64,000 nucleotides of DNA from Sansalvadorimonas sp965243775 (GCA_965243775.1 CBDEWF010000083.1:1-64000), one strand, 5' to 3'; shown: positions 53,054 to 61,975, numbered from the stretch's first letter. The notes: generated by a model from the sequence alone, not told the origin. Numbers and translations are program-made.

Positions 53054-54706
53054 ATGGCGCTCTTGCATAAAAGTGCGCCGCTGCTGGTTTTTGTTGTCCT
53101 GTTTATTGGTTACAGCCTGGGTAAACTGCGATTTGGATCCCTCGAACTGGGATCGACGTCAGGGGTTCTTATTGTCGGCCTGTTCTTTGGGTATTTTGGC
53201 CTGACCATGCCCGACGGGCTGGCCTCCATTGGCTTCATCCTGTTTATCTTCTGCGTCGGCCTGCAGGCCGGCCCACGATTCTTCAGTGTTTTTCTCGAAT
53301 CCGGTTCCAAATATATTTTGCTGGCCGCTTTTGTAGCAGCCTGCGGCCTGATCATGACCAAGATGGTGGTTTACTCCACCGGCATGGATAACGCGCTGGC
53401 TGCCGGCATGCTGGCAGGTATTATCACCAGTACTCCAACTCTGGTCGGTGCCCAGGACGCCATAGGCCAGCTGGCACCGGCCAATGCCAAAAGCATGGTG
53501 GAGATGCTCAGTGTCGGTTATGCCATGACCTATATCCTGGGCACCATGGTTTTGATTATCGCAGTCCGGTATTTCCCAAAACTGTTTGGCATTAATCTCA
53601 AACAGGAATCTGAATGGCTGGCCCGTGAGCGTGGGCTTACCTCTGACACCGATACCGTTAATAATGGTGACCTGCCTATTGTCCGGGTTTTCCGCCTGAG
53701 CCCGGAACAGGCTGCCCAGTTTGAAGGCAAAACCCTGCGCCAATTGGATCTTCATGAACGCACTGGCTGCCTGGTGGATAAAATCCGCCGTAACGGCAGT
53801 GTCTTTGAACCCGATGGTGACACCCCGTTGCTGGAAGGTGACTCCATTACTCTGGTCGGAAAGCCAAGGGATTTTATCCGCTTCCCTTATGACATTGGCA
53901 AAGAAGTTCTGGATACCGAACTCCTTGATTACCAGGTGGAATACCAGAAGATTGTACTCACTAACCAGCAGTTGACCGGGAAAACCCTGGAAGATCTGGC
54001 AATTGATGAGTTCCACCACTGCTTTGTCCACAAGGTCAAACGCTCACAGATCGAAATGCCCATTAACAAGGGTCTGAAATTGTCAAAAGGGGATCAGCTG
54101 CTAATCTCCGGTGAACGTGTCCGGCTGGAACGACTGGCACAGCTGTTGGGTTACGAAGAGAAGCATTCCCATACTACTGACCTTATCACTTTTACCCTGG
54201 GTATCGTTGCCGGCCTGTTGATTGGTCAGATCATTGTCAAGGTTGGCCAGATTGATGTCACCCTGGGTAATGCCGGTGGACTGCTGCTGTCGGGTATTAT
54301 GATCGGTCATATCCGGGCCAACCAGCCGACCTTTGGCCAGGCTCCCCCTGCTGCCATTTATGTTCTATCTGAGCTGGGGCTGATGTTCTTTATGGCCAAT
54401 ATCGGACTGCAGGCCGGCGGTGGCATTATTGATGCCCTGTTTGCCGCAGGTGGCCAGGTCATTATGAGCGGGGTATTGATCGAGTTAACACTGATCATCC
54501 TGTCCTACTTCTTTGGCCGGTTTGTTCTGGGGCTGAACAAGGCCCTGTTGATGGGAGCCATTACCGGTGCCATGACCTCCACACCGGCTCTGAACATCAT
54601 TACTGAAGAAGCAGAAAGCAATGTCCCTTCTCTGGGGTATGCAGGCACTTACACATTTGCCAACGTGTTTCTCACTTTGGTCGGTACGATTATGATCGTG
54701 ATTTGA
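53054..54706 (+). CDS. AspT/YidE-YbjL-type transporter with two TrkA-C (RCK_C) domains
   Basis: The product of 550 aa has two AspT membrane halves of about five to six helices each (FVVLFIGYSLGKLRFGSLEL; then TLGIVAGLLIGQIIVKVGQI and onward). Each half has a signature, GIITSTPTLVGAQDAIGQL and GAITGAMTSTPALNIITEEA. Two TrkA-C-like cytosolic domains lie between them (about 215-290 and 305-375). Relatives exchange aspartate for alanine or export dicarboxylates; YidE/YbjL substrates are unclear. GTG 53039 is another possible start. The FNR box upstream fits a role in anaerobic acid metabolism. Confidence 0.88.
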   Translation: MALLHKSAPLLVFVVLFIGYSLGKLRFGSLELGSTSGVLIVGLFFGYFGLTMPDGLASIGFILFIFCVGLQAGPRFFSVFLESGSKYILLAAFVAACGLIMTKMVVYSTGMDNALAAGMLAGIITSTPTLVGAQDAIGQLAPANAKSMVEMLSVGYAMTYILGTMVLIIAVRYFPKLFGINLKQESEWLARERGLTSDTDTVNNGDLPIVRVFRLSPEQAAQFEGKTLRQLDLHERTGCLVDKIRRNGSVFEPDGDTPLLEGDSITLVGKPRDFIRFPYDIGKEVLDTELLDYQVEYQKIVLTNQQLTGKTLEDLAIDEFHHCFVHKVKRSQIEMPINKGLKLSKGDQLLISGERVRLERLAQLLGYEEKHSHTTDLITFTLGIVAGLLIGQIIVKVGQIDVTLGNAGGLLLSGIMIGHIRANQPTFGQAPPAAIYVLSELGLMFFMANIGLQAGGGIIDALFAAGGQVIMSGVLIELTLIILSYFFGRFVLGLNKALLMGAITGAMTSTPALNIITEEAESNVPSLGYAGTYTFANVFLTLVGTIMIVI

Positions 54707-54844
54707 TATGGGAATATGCCAAAATGGAACCCTGCTGTGTCGCTACTACCATATCGTGACATAAAACCAATTAGCGATGACATGGATACAACCATATATT
54801 GACAAGGGTTTTCTGTTAAAGGAGCTGTTTTCTCCCAAGAAATA

Positions 54845-54930
54845 CTCGAAGAGTTGTATTAAGGGATAAACTGTCAGCTCCTGCTGAAAAAGCAGCTGAT
54901 AAATTTGCGAATGTGTTTCTTACCTTAGGG
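54845..54930 (+). pseudogene. Relic resembling the AspT-like gene end
   Basis: The + strand reads KLSAPAEKAADKFANVFLTL in one open frame. The segment FANVFLTL equals the end of the AspT-like protein (FANVFLTLVGT) 170 bp upstream. It has no start and runs into a dispersed palindromic repeat. A related relic is at 62044. It is probably a decayed duplicate; the match is short. Confidence 0.4.
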
Positions 54931-55374
54931 AAATGGCATAGCAGAACATACTGCGTCATCCCCGCAAAGGCGGGGATCCACTTGGTGTGGCAGATTCCCG
55001 CTTTCGCGGGAATGACAATAATCGGCAATTTCTAAATTGCTTCTTCCCTTAGTCGGTACATGCCCGAGCGGGCAGTTAAAACATAAAGTGGCAATCGTAG
55101 AAGCATAAGCTGACAATGACAGAATTGAGAGACTCTTATTTCTGTTATCTATTCGTAGATAGTTCAGGTACTGCAATCCTAACCTGCTACATGTAGCTTG
55201 TTCGTGTTGAAGACCGAGACTTGCTTGCTCCTCTGGAGTCAGCATGGAAACAACAAGAGTATATCCATGCTCCTTGAGTATTCGTATTTCACCTTCAAGC
55301 TCCTCGTTCCCTCTGGGGTGAGGACTAAGGGCATACTTGCTGTCACACAGCCCATTGACTACAAATATTTTCAT
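54925..55374 (-). CDS. Dual-specificity/tyrosine phosphatase-like protein, C-terminally disrupted
   Basis: The N-terminal about 80 residues (MKIFVVNGLCDSKYALSPHP, EGEIRILKEHGYTLVVSMLT, PEEQASLGLQHEQATCSRLG) resemble small bacterial tyrosine-phosphatase-like proteins, in which an acidic 'LTPEE' turn precedes the P-loop. The expected HCxxGxxR loop is missing. The sequence after residue 80 is unrelated, and the last about 30 residues translate the REP-like repeat. The gene is therefore probably a pseudogene. It is coupled to the upstream NTF2-like gene through a TAATG overlap at 55372-55376. Confidence 0.5.
   Translation of the reverse strand: MKIFVVNGLCDSKYALSPHPRGNEELEGEIRILKEHGYTLVVSMLTPEEQASLGLQHEQATCSRLGLQYLNYLRIDNRNKSLSILSLSAYASTIATLCFNCPLGHVPTKGRSNLEIADYCHSRESGNLPHQVDPRLCGDDAVCSAMPFP
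54953..55017. repeat. Dispersed palindromic repeat (REP-like)
   Basis: The ends CGTCATCCCCGC...GCGGGGATCCA and GATTCCCGC...GCGGGAATGAC are the familiar bacterial repeat type whose translation gives CHSRESGNP. The two hairpins flank a short centre. It has inserted into the 3' part of the phosphatase-like gene and supplies its last codons. Confidence 0.75.
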
Positions 55375-55775
55375 TACATACCAACCTGCATCTCATCTGG
55401 GCTGATATGTTTCACCCACTGCTTTCTCCATTCAGGGGCTTCATAATCATCAGGCCAAAATTCAACTTGTTTCTTGATAAGGCCATCTATCACGGTATGA
55501 AATGTGATAGCTCTTGCTTTTAGTTTCCCGTCAGTGATTTTAACGTCTGTCACGACCTGAGATTCTTCATGGACAATGCTCTGGATCGAGAATATCCAGA
55601 TACCCTCTGCCGGGTAATGGGTGTTCACAGCAGCAAAGCATTCTCTTCCGGCAATGAGTTCGGAAGACTGGGGCCAATATCCTTCAAAGTCTTCTGATAG
55701 AAACTCACTTGCATAAGCGAAGTCATTACTCTCCATGGCTTTCCAGAATGCCAGTACAACTTCTTTTTCGTTCAT
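55374..55775 (-). CDS. SnoaL-like / NTF2-fold protein
   Basis: The 133-aa protein begins MNEKEVVLAFWKAMESNDFA and continues ASEFLSEDFEGYWPQSSELI and RECFAAVNTHYP, the layout of SnoaL-like or nuclear transport factor 2-fold domains. It ends with ITFHTVIDGLIKKQVEFWPD. Members bind or isomerise diverse small molecules; no substrate can be assigned. There is no signal peptide. Its stop codon overlaps the start of the phosphatase-like gene, so the two formed an operon. Confidence 0.75.
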   Translation of the reverse strand: MNEKEVVLAFWKAMESNDFAYASEFLSEDFEGYWPQSSELIAGRECFAAVNTHYPAEGIWIFSIQSIVHEESQVVTDVKITDGKLKARAITFHTVIDGLIKKQVEFWPDDYEAPEWRKQWVKHISPDEMQVGM

Positions 55776-55945
55776 TAATAATTATCCGTACACTGGTACT
55801 ACTTAGGCACGCTCTGAATAGTGCAGAAAAACGATCGTTTATCTGTACTCCTGAACTGAAGTGCCAAGGATAGCTGTAGCCCAGATAAAATAGTACGACT
55901 TTGCCGTATAAATTTTTATCGTCTACTTTTCTTCTCGGTACTTCC

Positions 55946-56395
55946 ATGAAAATTGGATACGCTCGTGTCAGTACGAACGACCAAAATTTGAACTCACGGA
56001 TAGATGCTCTGCAATCAGCAGGTTGTCAAAAAATCTATCAAGGTGTTGCCTGCGGTGCCCGGGCGGAACGTCCAGATCTTGAGAACTTGCTGGGTGCAGT
56101 CAGGCCCGGTGATGCTTTGGTGATTTGCAAGCTGGATCGGTTGGGCCGGTCACTCAGCCATCTTGTCACTCTTGCCAACAAGTTATTGGAGCAGGACGTG
56201 GGTTTGGTGAGCCTGAATGATCCAGTTGATACTTCAACGCCACAGGGAAGGCTGAGTTTTAACCTGTTCGCTGCCCTTGCTGAATTTGAAAGGGAGACCA
56301 TCAAGGAGAGGACAGTAAGCGGTAATTTCTACCCATCTGGTTGTCTTGCTGGATCAGGTGTAATCCTGATGCAATCCCTCTTTGGTGAATGTTGA
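55946..56395 (+). CDS. Serine recombinase (resolvase/invertase), truncated
   Basis: From MKIGYARVSTNDQNLNSRID the product has the full catalytic domain: the nucleophile Ser in YARVST (residue 9), CKLDRLGRSLSHLV with the active-site Arg pair, and LAALAEFERETIKERT on the long E-helix. After KERT (residue 124) the sequence changes and stops, so the C-terminal HTH needed for DNA binding is missing. It is a remnant of a Tn3- or Pin-like element. The 15 codons upstream of ATG 55946 are not needed. Confidence 0.8.
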   Translation: MKIGYARVSTNDQNLNSRIDALQSAGCQKIYQGVACGARAERPDLENLLGAVRPGDALVICKLDRLGRSLSHLVTLANKLLEQDVGLVSLNDPVDTSTPQGRLSFNLFAALAEFERETIKERTVSGNFYPSGCLAGSGVILMQSLFGEC

Positions 56396-56544
56396 TACTC
56401 TTGGCATTTAACCAATAAGTCAGAGATGCTGACTATACCAGCAACTATTGTGCTTAAGTTGACTCTGATATGAACCTCAGACGGTACTTCCAAGTACCGC
56501 CATGCCCACAAAAATATTTGACACCCTTCGTATATTAATATTTG

Positions 56545-58740
56545 TTATAGCTGAAAAGAGAAATTGTGATCACCTTTTTGTAGGAATAGATACAGTCTTT
56601 TATGTCCCCCCCCTCTTTTGTTCCGCTTGCCCTTGCAACGCGCATCCGTGCTGCCCCGGCGGTGGGAGTTAAGAAGCCTCACCGAATCAAAGGACAGGCC
56701 GCAGCCACAGGTGGTGCTGCGCTTGCCCTTGCAGCGCGCATCCGTGCTACCCTGGCGGTGGGATTCAAGAAGCCTCACCGAATCAAAGGACAGGCCGCAG
56801 CCACAGGTGGTGTTCAGCTTGCCCTTGCAACGCGCATCCGTGCTGCCCTGGCGGTGGGATTCAAGAAGGTTCGCCGAATCAAAGGACAGGCCGCAACCAC
56901 AGGTGGTGTTGCGCTTACCCTTGCAGCGCGCATCCGTGCTGCCCCGGCGGTGGGAGTTAAGAAGGTTCACCGAATCAAAGGACAGGCCGCAGCCACAGGC
57001 ACAGGTGGTGTTGCGCTTACCCTTGCAGCGCGCATCCGTGCTGCCCTGGCGGTGGGAGGTAAGAAGGTTCACCGAATCAAAGGACAGGCCGCAGCCACAG
57101 GTGGTGTTGCGCTTACCCTTGCAGCGCGCATCCGTGCTGCCCTGGCGGTGGGAGTTAAGAAGGCTCACCGAATCAAAGGACAGGCCGCAGCCACAGGCAC
57201 AGGTGGTGTTGCGCTTACCCTTGCAACGCGCATCCGTGCTGCCCTGGCGGTGGGAGTTAAGAAGGCTCACCGAATCAAAGGACAGGCCGCAACCACAAGT
57301 GGTGTTGCGCTTGCCCTTGCAGCGCGTATCCGTGCTGCCTTGGCAGTGAGAGATAAGAAGGCTGGCCGAATCAAAGGACAGGCCGCAGCCACAGGTGGTG
57401 TTGCGCTTGCCCTTGCAGCGCGCATCCGTGCTGCCCTGGCGGTGGGAGGTAAGAAGGTTCACCGAATCAAAGGACAGGCCGCAGCCACAGGTGGTGTTGC
57501 GCTTGCCCTTGCAACGCGCATCCGTGCTGCCCCGGCGGTGGGAGGTAAGAAGGCTGGCCGAATCAAAGGACAGGCCGCAACCACAGGTGGTGTTCAGCTT
57601 GCCCTTGCAACGCGCATCCGTGCTGCCCCGGCGGTGGGAGGTAAGAAGGCTCACCGAATCAAAGGACAGGCCGCAACCACAGGTGGTGTTGCGCTTGCCC
57701 TTGCAGCGCGCATCCGTGCTACCTTGGCAGTGAGAGATAAGAAGGCTGGCCGAATCAAAGGACAGGCCGCAGCCACAGGTGGTGTTGCGCTTGCCCTTGC
57801 AACGCGTATCCGTGCTGCCCTGGCGGTGGGAGGTAAGAAGGTTCACCGAATCAAAGGACAGACCGCAGCCACAGGTGGTGTTCAGCTTGCCCTTGCAACG
57901 CGCATCCGTGCTGCCCTGGCGGTGGGAGGTAAGAAGGCTCACCGAATCAAAGGACAGACCGCAGCCACAGGTGGTGTTCTGCTTGCCCTTGCAACGCGCA
58001 TCCGTGCTGCCCCGGCGGTGGGATTCAAGAAGGCTCACCGAATCAAAGGACAGACCGCAGCCACAGGTGGTGTTCTGCTTGCCCTTGCAACGCGCATCCG
58101 TGCTGCCCCGGCGGTGGGATTTAAGAAGCCTCGCCGAATCAAAGGACAGGCCGCAGCCACAGGTGGTGTTGCGCTTCTTCCTGAATACTGCAGCTTGTTC
58201 ACTTTGCGTCACTATTTCCACTTCCAGAGTGGGAGGACTGTCGTAACCTGGATAACTTTCAACGGAAGAGGTAACAGAGGGTTCTTTTTTAACCACCCTC
58301 TGGCAATGAATTTCCCAGGCCAATAGCTCAGGATTGAGAGACATCATAAGTGGATCCCATGATTCTTTTTCAATGATCACCTCATCTGTTTCAGGTGGCG
58401 GGGTGCCTGAACGGGACGTTGCTGTGCAAGCTGATCCTGGAGCACTCAATTTGAGGGTGTCATCATCCAGGTGTGGCACCCTTATTCGGGATGCACTTTC
58501 AATGCCCCGACATTCGAAACCTTCACCTGAAACAGGCACACAGTAAGTATCATCCAGTGGGTGGGCCGCTGAGGCGTGAGTGCGTATGGCTCCTGTTGAG
58601 AGAATCTCTGTCTCCCCTTCGCCTGCGGGTAAAACGAGAGTGCAGCTCTCCTGCTTATTTGTACCTGAACTGGCAGGTTGAACTGTGGCAATGACCAAGA
58701 CAAGGCAAAAGTATGTTGGCTTTAACAATCCAGAAAACAA
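56545..58740 (-). CDS. Secreted protein with 16 tandem zinc-finger-like repeats
   Basis: The 731-aa product has a signal peptide (MFSGLLKPTYFCLVLVIATV). A unique region to residue 189 follows, and then 16 repeats of 32 residues of the form CGCGLSFDSVSLLTSHRQGS followed by TDARCKGK-NTT. Each fits C-x-C-x3-F-x5-L-x2-H-x8-C, which is the C2H2 zinc-finger core with a shifted last ligand. Repeats 11 and 13 have an extra CA pair. The frame is fully open. Zinc binding and a host target are inferred; I know no described bacterial family with this repeat. A close paralogue lies at 59790. Confidence 0.8.
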   Translation of the reverse strand: MFSGLLKPTYFCLVLVIATVQPASSGTNKQESCTLVLPAGEGETEILSTGAIRTHASAAHPLDDTYCVPVSGEGFECRGIESASRIRVPHLDDDTLKLSAPGSACTATSRSGTPPPETDEVIIEKESWDPLMMSLNPELLAWEIHCQRVVKKEPSVTSSVESYPGYDSPPTLEVEIVTQSEQAAVFRKKRNTTCGCGLSFDSARLLKSHRRGSTDARCKGKQNTTCGCGLSFDSVSLLESHRRGSTDARCKGKQNTTCGCGLSFDSVSLLTSHRQGSTDARCKGKLNTTCGCGLSFDSVNLLTSHRQGSTDTRCKGKRNTTCGCGLSFDSASLLISHCQGSTDARCKGKRNTTCGCGLSFDSVSLLTSHRRGSTDARCKGKLNTTCGCGLSFDSASLLTSHRRGSTDARCKGKRNTTCGCGLSFDSVNLLTSHRQGSTDARCKGKRNTTCGCGLSFDSASLLISHCQGSTDTRCKGKRNTTCGCGLSFDSVSLLNSHRQGSTDARCKGKRNTTCACGCGLSFDSVSLLNSHRQGSTDARCKGKRNTTCGCGLSFDSVNLLTSHRQGSTDARCKGKRNTTCACGCGLSFDSVNLLNSHRRGSTDARCKGKRNTTCGCGLSFDSANLLESHRQGSTDARCKGKLNTTCGCGLSFDSVRLLESHRQGSTDARCKGKRSTTCGCGLSFDSVRLLNSHRRGSTDARCKGKRNKRGGGHKRLYLFLQKGDHNFSFQL
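56626..58173 (-). repeat. Tandem array of 96-bp coding repeats (16 units)
   Basis: Sixteen units of 96 bp (two of 102 bp) differ mainly at codons for a few exposed positions, such as the residue before LLxSH and the RR/RQ/CQ pair. High identity between neighbours suggests repeat exchange by unequal recombination. The array also leaves long open antisense frames, which are not genes. Confidence 0.9.
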
Positions 58741-58797
58741 GTCAGCTTCCCTGAACCAAACCAGCCTTAAAGGTTAGCAGAACAGTCAGGGGCCATT

Positions 58798-59103
58798 TTA
58801 AACCCGGTTGATTTCTATGCTCTGAACATTCCAGGGAAGCAACTGCTCAATATCTTCAACAGATTTCACGGAAGGCAACTGGGTAAAAACCTCTTTCAGG
58901 TAAGCATAGGGTTCCACACCACAAGCTTTGGCGGTTTCAATCAGGCTGTACAGATTGGCACTGGCATCGGCCCCTTTCTGGCTGTTGCTGTACAGCACGC
59001 CTTGCGCCCCACCACGAAAGGGCGGATCGCGTTCAGTTCTTGAGAGCAGGGTCATCCGGCAATGGTGGGATAGAGGTAGCAGCCATGCCGGTAACATAAT
59101 CAT
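58798..59103 (-). pseudogene. IS66 transposase (TnpC) remnant
   Basis: Only the last about 67 codons match IS66 TnpC: YSNSQKGADASANLYSLIET, CGVEPYAYLKEVFTQLPSV and IEQLLPWNVQ. The first about 34 codons of the frame are foreign, so most of the about 500-residue catalytic protein has been deleted. The element cannot move by itself. Confidence 0.8.
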
Positions 59104-59124
59104 CTGGAGAAAAAATGCAACCCG

Positions 59125-59451
59125 TCAGACCATCGTACTGTAATGCAAGGCCGGATGGAGTTTACGGGGGCGAATATCATAGCCATCCAGCAGATCATTC
59201 AATAGTCGGCCATCAATCGTGGCCGGCATATCCTTGTCCGGCCACTGGAAGCGATACTTCTCCAAACGCTTGTACCAGAGCAGCAACTTGATCTTGTTCC
59301 TTCCTCGATTGCAGAACACGAACAGCCGGGAGTCAAAGGGAGAGAGTTCAGTCTCCTGCTCAATCAGACAGGCCAGCCCATCAATGGACTTACGCATATC
59401 CACAGGCTCGGCGTAGAGAAATACTTCAATGTCTGTAGCTGGACGAATCAT
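59125..59451 (-). CDS. tnpB: IS66-family TnpB (Orf2) protein
   Basis: The 108-aa protein has the TnpB signature: YAEPVDMRKSIDGLACLIEQ, FVFCNRGRNKIKLLLWYKRL and RFQWPDKDM. Its biochemical role in IS66 movement is unclear, but it is needed for transposition. The coding frame is intact. It overlaps the upstream TnpA stop by 4 bp, as is usual in this family. With TnpC deleted it is part of a dead element lying between the two zinc-finger-repeat genes. Confidence 0.9.
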   Translation of the reverse strand: MIRPATDIEVFLYAEPVDMRKSIDGLACLIEQETELSPFDSRLFVFCNRGRNKIKLLLWYKRLEKYRFQWPDKDMPATIDGRLLNDLLDGYDIRPRKLHPALHYSTMV

Positions 59452-59738
59452 AGGCGAGCCAGCTCCCGCACCAGGTCAATGATGTTGTCAGTCTGAACTT
59501 TCAGATGGATACCTGAAGGTAAAGTTAAAGTCACTGTCGTCAGCCTGCTTGTTTCTGGGGTCACGGAAAGAGGAATCAGTTTACCCCGTGAGGACTGGTC
59601 ACGGAATTTCCGTTTCCAGTAAGACAACTGGTGAGAGTTCAGGTTGTTCTGCTGGCTCCATGCTGTTTGTGTCAGGCCGGATTCCTGCCACTGTTGAAGG
59701 CGGTCGCGCCAGAGAGATTCCAGAGATTCTGAAGACAT
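59448..59738 (-). CDS. IS66-family TnpA (Orf1) protein
   Basis: The 96-aa protein has an HTH-like N-terminus (SLWRDRLQQWQESGLTQTAW, SQQNNLNSHQLSYWKRKFR) typical of IS66 Orf1, probably a DNA-binding accessory protein. It is first in the tnpA-tnpB-tnpC order and overlaps TnpB by 4 bp. The frame is intact although the element lacks most of TnpC. The second zinc-finger-repeat gene ends about 50 bp away on the same strand. Confidence 0.85.
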   Translation of the reverse strand: MSSESLESLWRDRLQQWQESGLTQTAWSQQNNLNSHQLSYWKRKFRDQSSRGKLIPLSVTPETSRLTTVTLTLPSGIHLKVQTDNIIDLVRELARL

Positions 59739-59789
59739 TGGGGAGTTCCTGATGAAAAATCAGGATCATAAACAGGGAATTGATGGAAA

Positions 59790-61658
59790 TTACTGTAGGG
59801 AGGAATTACCGCTTACTTTTATGCCCCCCCCTCTTTTGTTCCGCTTACCCTTGCAGCGCGCATCCGTGCTGCCCCGGCGGTGGGAGATAAGAAGGTTCAC
59901 CGAATCAAAGGACAGGCCGCAGCCACAGGTGGTGTTGCGCTTGCCCTTGCAGCGCGCATCCGTGCTGCCCTGGCAGTGGGTGCTAAGAAGGCTCACCGAA
60001 TCAAAGGACAGGCCGCAGCCACAGGTGGTGTTCTGCTTGCCCTTGCAACGCACATCCGTGCTGCCCTGGCGGTGGGAGATAAGAAGGTTCACCGAATCGA
60101 AAGACAGGCCGCAGCCACAGGTGGTGTTGCGCTTACCCTTGCAGCGCGCATCCGTGCTGCCCTTGCAGTGGGAGTTAAGAAGGTTCACCGAATCAAAGGA
60201 CAGACCGCAACCACAGGTGGTGTTGCGCTTGCCCTTGCAGCGCGCATCCGTGCTGCGCCGGCAGTGGGAGGTAAGAAGGTTCACCGAATCAAAGGACAGG
60301 CCGCAGCCACAGGTGGTGTTGCGCTTGCCCGTGCAACGCGCATCCGTGCTGCCCTGGCGGTGGGATTCAAGAAGCCTCGCCGAATCAAAGGACAGGCCGC
60401 AGCCACAGGTGGTTTTGCGCTTGCCCGTGCAGCGCGCATCTGTGTTGCCCCGGCGGTGGGATTCAAGAAGCCTCGCCGAATCAAAGGACAGGCCGCAGCC
60501 ACAGGTGGTGTTGCGCTTACCCTTGCAGCGCGCATCCGCGCTGCCCTTGCAGTGGGAGGTAAGAAGGTTCACCGAATCAAAGGACAGACCGCAGCCACAG
60601 GTGGTGTTGCGCTTGCCCTTGCAGCGCGCATCCGTGCTGCCCTGGCAGTGGGAGCTAAGAAGGCTGGCCGAATCAAAGGACAGGCCGCAGCCACAGGTGG
60701 TGTTCAGCTTGCCCTTGCAGCGCGCATCCGTGCTGCTCTGGCGGTGGGAGTTAAGAAGGCTGGCCGAATCAAAGGACAGGCCGCAGCCACAGGTGGTGCT
60801 GCGCTTGCCCTTGCAGCGCGCATCCGTGCTGCCTTGGCGGTGGGATTCAAGAAGCCTCGCCGAATCAAAGGACAGGCCGCAGCCACAGGTGGTGTTGCGC
60901 TTGCCCTTGCAGCGCGCATCCGTGCTGCCCCGGCGGTGGGAGGTAAGAAGATTCACCGAATCAAAGGACAGGCCGCAGCCACAGGTGGTGTTGCGCTTGC
61001 CCTTGCAACGCGCATCCGTGCTGCCCCGGCGGTGGGATTCAAGAAGGCTCACCGAATCAAAGGACAGGCCGCAGCCACAGGTGGTGTTGCGCTTCTTCCT
61101 GAATACTGCAGCTTGTTCACTTTGCGTCACTATTTCCACTTCCAGAGTGAGAGGACTGTCGTAACCTGGATAACTATCAAAGGAAGAGGTAACAGAGGGT
61201 TCTTTTTTAACCACCCTCTGGCAATGAATTTCCCAGGCCAATAGCTCAGGATTGAGAGACATCATAAGTGGATCCCATGATTCTTTTTCAATGATCACCT
61301 CATCTGTTTCAGGTGGCGGGGGACCTGAACGGGACATTGCTGTGCAAGCTGATCCTGGAGCACTCAATTTGAGGGTGTCATCAACCAGGTGTGGCACCCT
61401 TATTCGGGATGCACTTTCAATGCCCCGACATTCGAAACCTTCACCTGAAACAGGCACACAGTAAGTATCATCCAGTGGGTGGGCCGCTGAGGCGTGAGTG
61501 CGTATGGCTCCTGTTGAGAGAATCTCTGTCTCCCCTTCGCCTGCGGGTAAAACGAGAGTGCAGCTCTCCTGCTTATTTGTACCTGAACTGGCAGGTTGAA
61601 CTGTGGCAATGACCAGGACAAGGCAAAAGTATGTTGGCTTTAACAATCCAGAAAACAA
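59790..61658 (-). CDS. Secreted protein with 13 tandem zinc-finger-like repeats
   Basis: This 622-aa paralogue of 56545-58740 has the same signal peptide and an N-terminal region of 189 residues that is nearly identical (for example HLVDDT for HLDDDT, FDSYPG for VESYPG). Thirteen repeats of 32 residues follow, with the same C-x-C-x3-F-x5-L-x2-H-x8-C pattern. Several repeats carry SHC in place of SHR, giving an extra cysteine beside the histidine. The C-terminal tail differs from the other copy. Similar 5' flanks (up to GGTTAGCAGAACA) end at IS66 sequence in both copies, so duplication by IS66-linked recombination is likely. Confidence 0.8.
   Translation of the reverse strand: MFSGLLKPTYFCLVLVIATVQPASSGTNKQESCTLVLPAGEGETEILSTGAIRTHASAAHPLDDTYCVPVSGEGFECRGIESASRIRVPHLVDDTLKLSAPGSACTAMSRSGPPPPETDEVIIEKESWDPLMMSLNPELLAWEIHCQRVVKKEPSVTSSFDSYPGYDSPLTLEVEIVTQSEQAAVFRKKRNTTCGCGLSFDSVSLLESHRRGSTDARCKGKRNTTCGCGLSFDSVNLLTSHRRGSTDARCKGKRNTTCGCGLSFDSARLLESHRQGSTDARCKGKRSTTCGCGLSFDSASLLNSHRQSSTDARCKGKLNTTCGCGLSFDSASLLSSHCQGSTDARCKGKRNTTCGCGLSFDSVNLLTSHCKGSADARCKGKRNTTCGCGLSFDSARLLESHRRGNTDARCTGKRKTTCGCGLSFDSARLLESHRQGSTDARCTGKRNTTCGCGLSFDSVNLLTSHCRRSTDARCKGKRNTTCGCGLSFDSVNLLNSHCKGSTDARCKGKRNTTCGCGLSFDSVNLLISHRQGSTDVRCKGKQNTTCGCGLSFDSVSLLSTHCQGSTDARCKGKRNTTCGCGLSFDSVNLLISHRRGSTDARCKGKRNKRGGGIKVSGNSSLQ
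59844..61091 (-). repeat. Tandem array of 96-bp coding repeats (13 units)
   Basis: All 13 units are exactly 96 bp. They share the same core as the array at 56626. The two arrays differ in unit number and order, consistent with expansion and contraction after the duplication. Confidence 0.9.
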
Positions 61659-61702
61659 GTCAGCTTCCCTGAACCAAACCGGCCTTAAAGGTTAGCAGAA
61701 CA

Positions 61703-61975
61703 TACACGACGGCTTTGGCTTATGGCTGGCCGCTCGTCGTTTGCATCAAGGGCACTTTGTTCCAGCGCGGGTCTGGCAGCAGCACCCTCTGGAACTTACC
61801 GATAAACAGTTGCAGACCCTTGTGGTTGGCTTGCCCTGGCGCTGCGCACTCTGGTGATGCAGCTGCAGTCTGAGGTTCAGCAAAAAGAACACACCATCCA
61901 GAGTGTCACGCTGGAGAACAGCAAACTCAAGCACGAGATGGCGATTCTTAAGCGACACAAGAAGGGAGCTTTTTT
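61703..61975 (+). pseudogene. IS66 fragment (TnpB end and TnpC start)
   Basis: The + strand reads HDGFGLWLAARRLHQGHFVP up to VVGLPW, the C-terminus of an IS66 TnpB. The N-terminus of TnpC follows (LRTLVMQLQSEVQQKEHTIQ, ENSKLKHEMAILKRHKKG). Both are cut. It belongs to a different IS66 lineage from the element at 58798-59738 and has the opposite orientation. It joins directly to the 5' flank of the second zinc-finger-repeat gene. Confidence 0.75.

Noticed and set aside
53159..54031. 290-codon minus-strand frame across the AspT-like transporter gene
   Set aside because: It is antisense of a well-supported membrane protein, with low-complexity translation and no start signal.
56602..58326. 574-codon open frame on the + strand rich in Ala, Arg, Ile (and similar frames at 59752-61244)
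   Set aside because: It is the antisense of the 96-bp finger repeats. Periodic repeats keep several frames open, it lacks a domain or sensible start, and the minus frame has the signal peptide and conserved pattern.
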